Shown piece by piece: positions 6,485-9,801 of a stretch of 9,801 bases of DNA (its first letter is position 1; every line of letters starts with the position of its first letter). The position numbers were made by a program, and so were the translations under genes. Source of the DNA: an uncultured Pirellulaceae bacterium (lineage in GTDB: Bacteria > Planctomycetota > Planctomycetia > Pirellulales > Pirellulaceae); NCBI GenBank assembly GCA_947258905.1, contig CAMYKF010000666.1:1-9801 (forward strand). Direction: 5' to 3'. The notes beneath the pieces were generated by a model, which saw only the letters and a list, made by a program, of their open reading frames with translations, made no database searches and had not been told where the DNA came from.

Positions 6485-6920
6485 TTACGTTGCTTCCACA
6501 ATGTTGTTGGGGATGAAACAGCGCGTCCTGACGGAACGATTCCGCTGGTATAAAAAGTTTCTCCAAAATATAGCCCCTGATTAGGAGAGTGCCCGGAAGC
6601 GCACAACTTTGGCTGATTGGTACTGCGGCGGGGGGCGTGCAAGCGGCATAGTCGTCATCATTGTTACTTGAGCCATTTCGCAGATTCGCACCTTTGCGTT
6701 TCGCATCGGGTAGACGGGAATCCGACATGCGGTTACTGACGAATCTCGCTATTACGCCGCTTTTACCTGGTCCCGGCGAATATTTTGCTCGTTTTCCTGA
6801 CCTAACCACGGCGCAAAAGCCAATCGCAAGCCACCGCCGTTCCACCACTCGCCAAACCTGATCTGCACCTTGTTTGCCGCCCGCAAAGTAATCAAAATAG
6901 GAGCTTCCCACCCCGTTGCC
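6485..6920. promoter_or_regulatory. Divergent intergenic region between tadA and the DUF805 gene
   Basis: These 436 bp separate two divergent genes and should hold a promoter for each. An AT-rich patch at about 6549-6580 (TATAAAAAGTTT and AAAATATAG) lies 65-95 bp upstream of tadA and is the best place for its promoter. No well-spaced -35/-10 pair could be defined. TTCGCA occurs three times at 6677-6682, 6685-6690 and 6700-6705, which could be an operator cluster. AGGAG at 6899-6903 lies 17 nt before ATG 6921, too far for a standard ribosome site. A 66-codon plus-strand frame (6661-6861, TTG start) has no protein-like features. A 303-codon minus-strand frame crosses the region but overlaps two real genes. 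Confidence 0.45.
6493..6497 (-). promoter_or_regulatory. Shine-Dalgarno of tadA
   Basis: On the minus strand GGAAG lies 8 nt before ATG 6484. It supports this start as the beginning of the tadABC transcript. Confidence 0.5.
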
Positions 6921-7838
6921 ATGGAGTTCCCCGTGCCCGTTGTCGCCTGTCCCCAATGCCGCCGTCAGTACCAGGTGCAGGGTGATCCCACTGGCAAGGC
7001 CATGAAATGTCCGGCCTGTCAGACCGTGTTTCGTCCCGGCGCCGCACAACCCGCAGCGGCAGCGCCAACACAAACCCGTGAACAACAGAAACGCATGCAG
7101 GCCGAGCAAGACGCGATGGATGTGGCCGTGCCGGCCGGTGTTCCCAATCAGCTGTTTCCCAACGAGCCCCTGCCGCCCAACGTGGACCCCCTGGGCAACC
7201 ACGTCGTAACCGATCCGGGCTTCGCCGAAGTGGACCTTGAAGAGATTCGTCGCCAACGGGAACTGGAAGACCGCAAAGGGCGATTGGCAAATGCCTTCGA
7301 AGCCAGCAGCTCCCTGGCCAAGATGCAGGAAGAAGAGGAGACCCAAAAACGCAAAACGAAATACAACTATCTGTCAGGCTACAATCTGTTTGAATTTGCA
7401 GGTCGTATTCCCAGACAAACTTTCTGGATGAGCGCGCTGCTGTATGGCCTGGTGCAGACACTCCTGCTGATTGTCTTCCTGGTCGGCTACGGCATGGTGT
7501 TATACGCACTCGATATTGATGTGCCCAAGCCCGGCGAGCCGATCGGCGACGCACTCATGGTCGTACTGCCAATCTGGGGCGTCACGCTGGTGATTGGCAT
7601 TTTGAACACGTGGATTTCTTTCGCCCTTTACATCAAGCGGTATCACGACCTTGGGTACTCCGGCTATCGCGTGCTGTTGGGACTGATTCCCATCGTCGGA
7701 CCGATTTGGGTTCTTGTGGAATGCGGCTTCTTTCCCGGCACGCCAGGCAAGAATGCCTACGGTCCGGACCCCATCAAACTGATTGAACAGCACAAACGCG
7801 AGATGGCACGTGAGAAAGCGGAGAAAGCCCGCGCGTAA
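6921..7838 (+). CDS. Zinc-ribbon plus DUF805 inner-membrane protein
   Basis: The 305-aa product (from ATG 6921) has three parts. Residues 6-35 form a zinc-ribbon-like motif with C10-x2-C13 and C30-x2-C33, resembling the MJ0042-type finger found at the N-terminus of many planctomycete membrane proteins. Residues 40-147 are a Pro/Ala- and then Glu/Arg/Lys-rich linker. From about 150 the DUF805 domain begins: YNLFEFAGRIPRQTFW (154-169), hydrophobic segments at about 171-196, 209-236 and 250-268, and the family block YIKRYHDLGYSGYRVLLGLIPIVGPIWVLVE-FFPGTPGKNAYGPDP (237-284). DUF805 has no established biochemical role. The zinc finger should face the cytoplasm. An in-frame ATG at 6870 would add 17 residues before the finger. 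I prefer 6921 because the finger normally sits at the very N-terminus, but no good ribosome site supports either. The gene is divergent from tadA. Confidence 0.88.
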   Translation: MEFPVPVVACPQCRRQYQVQGDPTGKAMKCPACQTVFRPGAAQPAAAAPTQTREQQKRMQAEQDAMDVAVPAGVPNQLFPNEPLPPNVDPLGNHVVTDPGFAEVDLEEIRRQRELEDRKGRLANAFEASSSLAKMQEEEETQKRKTKYNYLSGYNLFEFAGRIPRQTFWMSALLYGLVQTLLLIVFLVGYGMVLYALDIDVPKPGEPIGDALMVVLPIWGVTLVIGILNTWISFALYIKRYHDLGYSGYRVLLGLIPIVGPIWVLVECGFFPGTPGKNAYGPDPIKLIEQHKREMAREKAEKARA

Positions 7839-8067
7839 ATCGCTGCTGTGCTGCTATCACTGCAGCCGACTGCTGCCACTACCAGGCATTCCGTCGATTG
7901 AGACCATATTTACTGAAGTCGCAATCGATTCAGGTCCGACGATGGTAACAACCGTTACAGGTTAAATGCCTATGCGCGCAGACTAATCCAACCGCGTCAC
8001 CCCGCCGCACGGTTGTCCACCCACGATTCAATCCGACAACCCCAATGTAACGTTGGAGACCCAGCAC
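7839..8067. other. Intergenic region between the DUF805 gene and the coiled-coil gene
   Basis: No gene is supported in these 229 bp. The first 60 bp are rich in GCTGC/GCAGC words, including a GCAGC-CGACT-GCTGC stem at about 7862-7876 that could be a weak termination structure without a U tract. GTAAC-AACCG-GTTAC-like pairing occurs at 7944-7958. No convincing promoter pair was seen, although one is expected here if the downstream gene is transcribed independently. Confidence 0.3.
8055..8058 (+). promoter_or_regulatory. Shine-Dalgarno deciding the ATG 8068 start
   Basis: GGAG lies 9 nt before ATG 8068. It overlaps the alternative TTG start at 8053, which therefore has no site of its own. Confidence 0.55.
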
Positions 8068-8832
8068 ATGCTTTCCGAACCCGCTATCTTGATGATTTTG
8101 CCCGCCTGCCTCGTATTCACCGGGATGGTGATCGGTTTTGTGCTGTGGTCGTGGGCCCGCGGCGTGGACGTGCGTGTTGTGGATGAGCTGCAAGATGAAA
8201 TTCGCCGGCTGGGCAACATCATCCGGCAGAATTCCAACTCGCAAGAACTGACCGATCTGCAGTTTGAAAACGAAGAACTCAAGTCCATGCTGCGGATGCA
8301 GGAATCCGAACAGGAAATCGCCGAGCAAACCATCGCCCGGCTCCATGAGGAAATCGAACAGCTGAAAGCGGCTGAATCGACCACCATTGAACAGGCCACC
8401 ACCGAAACGCAATACAAGTTCGTACAGACGCCGGTCGGCAAGCCGGTGCTGAACGTGCATCAGGAAGTCTCCGGGCAGGATTCCACCCAGCCAGAGATTC
8501 TCAAGCCTGTATTCGAAACCGGGGCGCCCTGCCTGGACGTGGAATACGGCGGCGAAGTGACACTCGATGAGAAACTCGGACTGGTTTACACACGACCGCC
8601 GCTGATTCAGGACAATCTGCGACTGATTTCCGGCATCGCGTCGGTTCTCGAGCAACAGCTGAACGACTACGGCGTTTACACTTTCCAGCAAATCATGCTG
8701 TGGAATCGGGAGAACATCGACCAGTTCTCCAACTTGCTCGATACGTTCCAGGATCGCATTCAACGCGATGACTGGGTCGGTCAGGCCAGATACTTTTACA
8801 ACAAACAGCGTCAGCTGCGGCGCGCCGCCTAG
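8068..8832 (+). CDS. Membrane-anchored coiled-coil protein with C-terminal helix-hairpin-helix-like domain
   Basis: The 254-aa product starts with a single membrane segment (about 5-29). A long charged coiled coil follows (about 36-102), with leucine/isoleucine heptads in DELQDEIRRLGNIIRQ and FENEELKSMLRM and on to LHEEIEQLKAAE. The middle (105-175) is a low-conservation linker. The C-terminal block QDNLRLISGIASVLEQQLNDYGVYTFQQIMLWNRENIDQFSNLL-FQDRIQRDDWVGQARYFY (181-244) matches a small helical domain seen in many bacterial proteins as 'DDLKLIKGIGPKLEKKLNELGIYTFEQIA-W-DI--I---L-F-GRI-R-DWV-QA'. That domain resembles helix-hairpin-helix folds and is often fused to ribosomal L21, NADH dehydrogenase subunit E or membrane/coiled-coil segments. 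Here the GVGP turn is replaced by GIAS. ATG 8068 is chosen because GGAG (8055-8058) lies 9 nt upstream. An in-frame TTG at 8053 is less likely. The role is unknown. The architecture suggests a membrane-tethered scaffold. Confidence 0.85.
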   Translation: MLSEPAILMILPACLVFTGMVIGFVLWSWARGVDVRVVDELQDEIRRLGNIIRQNSNSQELTDLQFENEELKSMLRMQESEQEIAEQTIARLHEEIEQLKAAESTTIEQATTETQYKFVQTPVGKPVLNVHQEVSGQDSTQPEILKPVFETGAPCLDVEYGGEVTLDEKLGLVYTRPPLIQDNLRLISGIASVLEQQLNDYGVYTFQQIMLWNRENIDQFSNLLDTFQDRIQRDDWVGQARYFYNKQRQLRRAA

Positions 8833-8908
8833 CAGCGGTTGCTACGAGACAACGCATGACACGGGGCCGCCGGAAGTTCCCGGATTCCGTGTAGAGTTGC
8901 GAACGACC

Positions 8909-9055
8909 ATAGCCCGATGCGCAAGCGAGCGTTCACCAACTGGTAAACCTTCGCTCGCCAGGATTTTCGTCGGTCGACGTAGATCATTGGTGCAACAACA
9001 ATAGCCCGAAGCGCAAGCGAAGGTTGAGGGCTTGTGATCCCTCGCTTGCGGGGCT
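8909..9055. repeat. Two paired repeat/hairpin units in the convergent intergenic region
   Basis: ATAGCCCGAWGCGCAAGCGA occurs twice in the same orientation, at 8909-8928 and 9001-9020, with one mismatch and a 92-bp period. Each copy is followed by an inverted partner. GCGAGCG (8925-8931) pairs with CGCTCGC (8952-8958), with ACCA/TGGT pairing inside the loop. The second copy, 9003-9020, pairs imperfectly with CCCTCGCTTGCGGGGCT (9039-9055). The words AACCTTCGCT (8946-8955) and AGCGAAGGTT (9018-9027) are also reverse complements, so the two units can cross-pair. From memory, AGCCCGAAGCGCAAGCGA words are abundant between genes in Rhodopirellula-type planctomycetes. The location between two convergent genes fits a bidirectional termination or mRNA 3' end role, but no U tract follows either stem. 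The rest of 8833-9082 holds no supported gene. Confidence 0.7.
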
Positions 9056-9082
9056 GTTGCGCCTTGCCAACCAACTGCGGAA

Positions 9083-9801
9083 TCAGCGTTCCGGTATTTC
9101 GATCGGTAGCGATTCGAGATCGTCGGCATAAAGATCCATAAAGGACTGCATCTGGTCACGGGCAATCTGCATGGCACTCTGCGTCGCCAGGCCGTGGCGC
9201 AAGGCGCGTTCGAATTGACCGTTATTGGCCAATCCCATCCCTTCCATCAACTCCACGATCTGTTTCACTTGCGGATCGTCACGCAACTCCTGCATGTCCT
9301 CGGCAGATTGCCGCTCGGCGTCTGCCCGGCCAGTGAACTGACGAACCACCCGCCACTGGTCCTTGTTATCTTTGGCAAGGAACCACACCTCGACCGCCAC
9401 GTCTGACCTCAGCAGGCTTTGGTCCAGCCGCGTGATTACAAAACTGCGAGAGCCGTCTGCGTCAGCGATGTCCGCCTGTTTTTTCCACCAGTCTTGCGCT
9501 GGCTGAGCATCACGCCGCTCACGCCGGGTGAATTCGGGCAATCCCAAGTCCTCACCGATCTGCTGAATCTGATCGGCGCTGCCCTGAGTCATCATTTGTC
9601 GCACCAGAGCCAGCACATTCATATCCTCGCCCTGGCGGAAAAAGGTGGTGCCGGTTCCCTGAAATTCCAGCGGCTCCCGCAACTGAAATTCCACAATGCC
9701 CTTGCGGATTGCCCATTGCTCATCCGTTTGTGGCTGTCCCGGAATCTGACTGGAGAAATCAACGGCCTCGGCAGCGACATCCACGTGCAGTTGTTTCAAT
9801 T
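9083..9801 (-). CDS. Unrecognised protein, C-terminal part (cut by window edge)
   Basis: The frame is open from the right edge to TGA at 9085-9083, giving 238 residues plus a partial codon. A TTG at 9799 is the only start candidate near the edge and lacks context, so the gene very probably begins outside the window. The visible part is soluble, acidic and without membrane segments. Features include an early FQLREPLEFQGTGTTFFRQGEDM stretch, a helical MTQGSADQIQQIGEDLGLPEF segment, DWWKKQADIADADGSRSFVITRL, a beta-like DVAVEVWFLAKDNKDQWRVVRQF segment, and a final helical region (MQELRDDPQVKQIVELMEGMGL, then MQIARDQMQSFMDLYADDL) ending at PIEIPER. I recognise no family or catalytic motif. It is convergent with the coiled-coil gene across 250 bp. 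Confidence 0.75.
   Translation of the reverse strand, partial: LKQLHVDVAAEAVDFSSQIPGQPQTDEQWAIRKGIVEFQLREPLEFQGTGTTFFRQGEDMNVLALVRQMMTQGSADQIQQIGEDLGLPEFTRRERRDAQPAQDWWKKQADIADADGSRSFVITRLDQSLLRSDVAVEVWFLAKDNKDQWRVVRQFTGRADAERQSAEDMQELRDDPQVKQIVELMEGMGLANNGQFERALRHGLATQSAMQIARDQMQSFMDLYADDLESLPIEIPER

Noticed and set aside
6661..6861. 66-codon plus-strand frame in the tadA/DUF805 gap
   Set aside because: TTG start without a ribosome site, arginine-rich unpatterned translation, and no link to neighbours.
6435..7346. 303-codon minus-strand frame spanning the tadA 5' end, the intergenic region and the DUF805 gene
   Set aside because: It overlaps the start of tadA and more than a third of a clearly coding plus-strand gene. 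Its translation is low-complexity and unlike a known family.
7930..8763. 277-codon minus-strand frame antisense to the coiled-coil gene
   Set aside because: The plus-strand product has a Shine-Dalgarno, membrane helix, coiled coil and a recognisable C-terminal domain. The antisense frame is a mirror of its codon bias.
8842..9177. 111-codon minus-strand frame across the repeat region
   Set aside because: It overlaps the end of the 9083-9801 gene in another frame and is largely translated repeat DNA.

Overview
The window reads as an ordinary chromosomal segment of a planctomycete, probably of the Pirellulales/Rhodopirellula type. The basis is moderately high GC, weak or absent Shine-Dalgarno sites on several genes, planctomycete-style hypothetical proteins (a secreted Cys/Gly-rich protein with an 'AWPQPF' block, a zinc-ribbon/DUF805 membrane protein), and an AGCCCGAAGCGCAAGCGA-type intergenic repeat that I associate with these genomes. 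This lineage call comes from recalled family resemblance, not from a search. No rRNA, tRNA, CRISPR array, insertion sequence, phage gene or attachment site was seen.

Layout. Positions 1-961 (+): the tail of a probable upstream gene, a small integral-membrane isoprenylcysteine-methyltransferase-like protein, and a 119-aa cytosolic protein of unknown function 14 bp behind it. Positions 1062-2157 (-): truB (tRNA pseudouridine-55 synthase), preceded 7 bp upstream by a 56-aa, highly charged helical protein that is easily missed. Positions 2236-2999 (-): a secreted Cys/Gly-rich protein with its own Shine-Dalgarno and a hairpin terminator. Positions 3159-6484 (-): tadA-tadB-tadC, tightly packed, encoding the motor ATPase and the two inner-membrane platform proteins of a Tad/Flp-type pilus or secretion machine. 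Positions 6485-6920: a divergent intergenic region. Positions 6921-7838 (+): zinc ribbon plus DUF805 membrane protein. Positions 8068-8832 (+): a membrane-anchored coiled-coil protein with a C-terminal helix-hairpin-helix-like domain. Positions 8833-9082: a convergent intergenic region with paired repeat/hairpin units. Positions 9083-9801 (-): the C-terminal part of an unrecognised protein cut by the window edge.

How the genes work together. The clearest functional unit is tadABC: TadA hydrolyses ATP and drives assembly through the TadB/TadC platform. The locus lacks the prepilin, prepilin peptidase, secretin, CpaB/RcpC, TadZ and TPR lipoprotein genes within the window, so these must lie elsewhere if the machine is complete. 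The secreted protein after tadC is a candidate surface partner by position only. truB and the 56-aa gene form a separate probable operon.

I do not see strong evidence for a new defence or mobile system here. The most useful under-described items are the 56-aa gene before truB, the stand-alone tadABC with its secreted neighbour, the two architectures at 6921-8832, and the repeat hairpins at 8909-9055.
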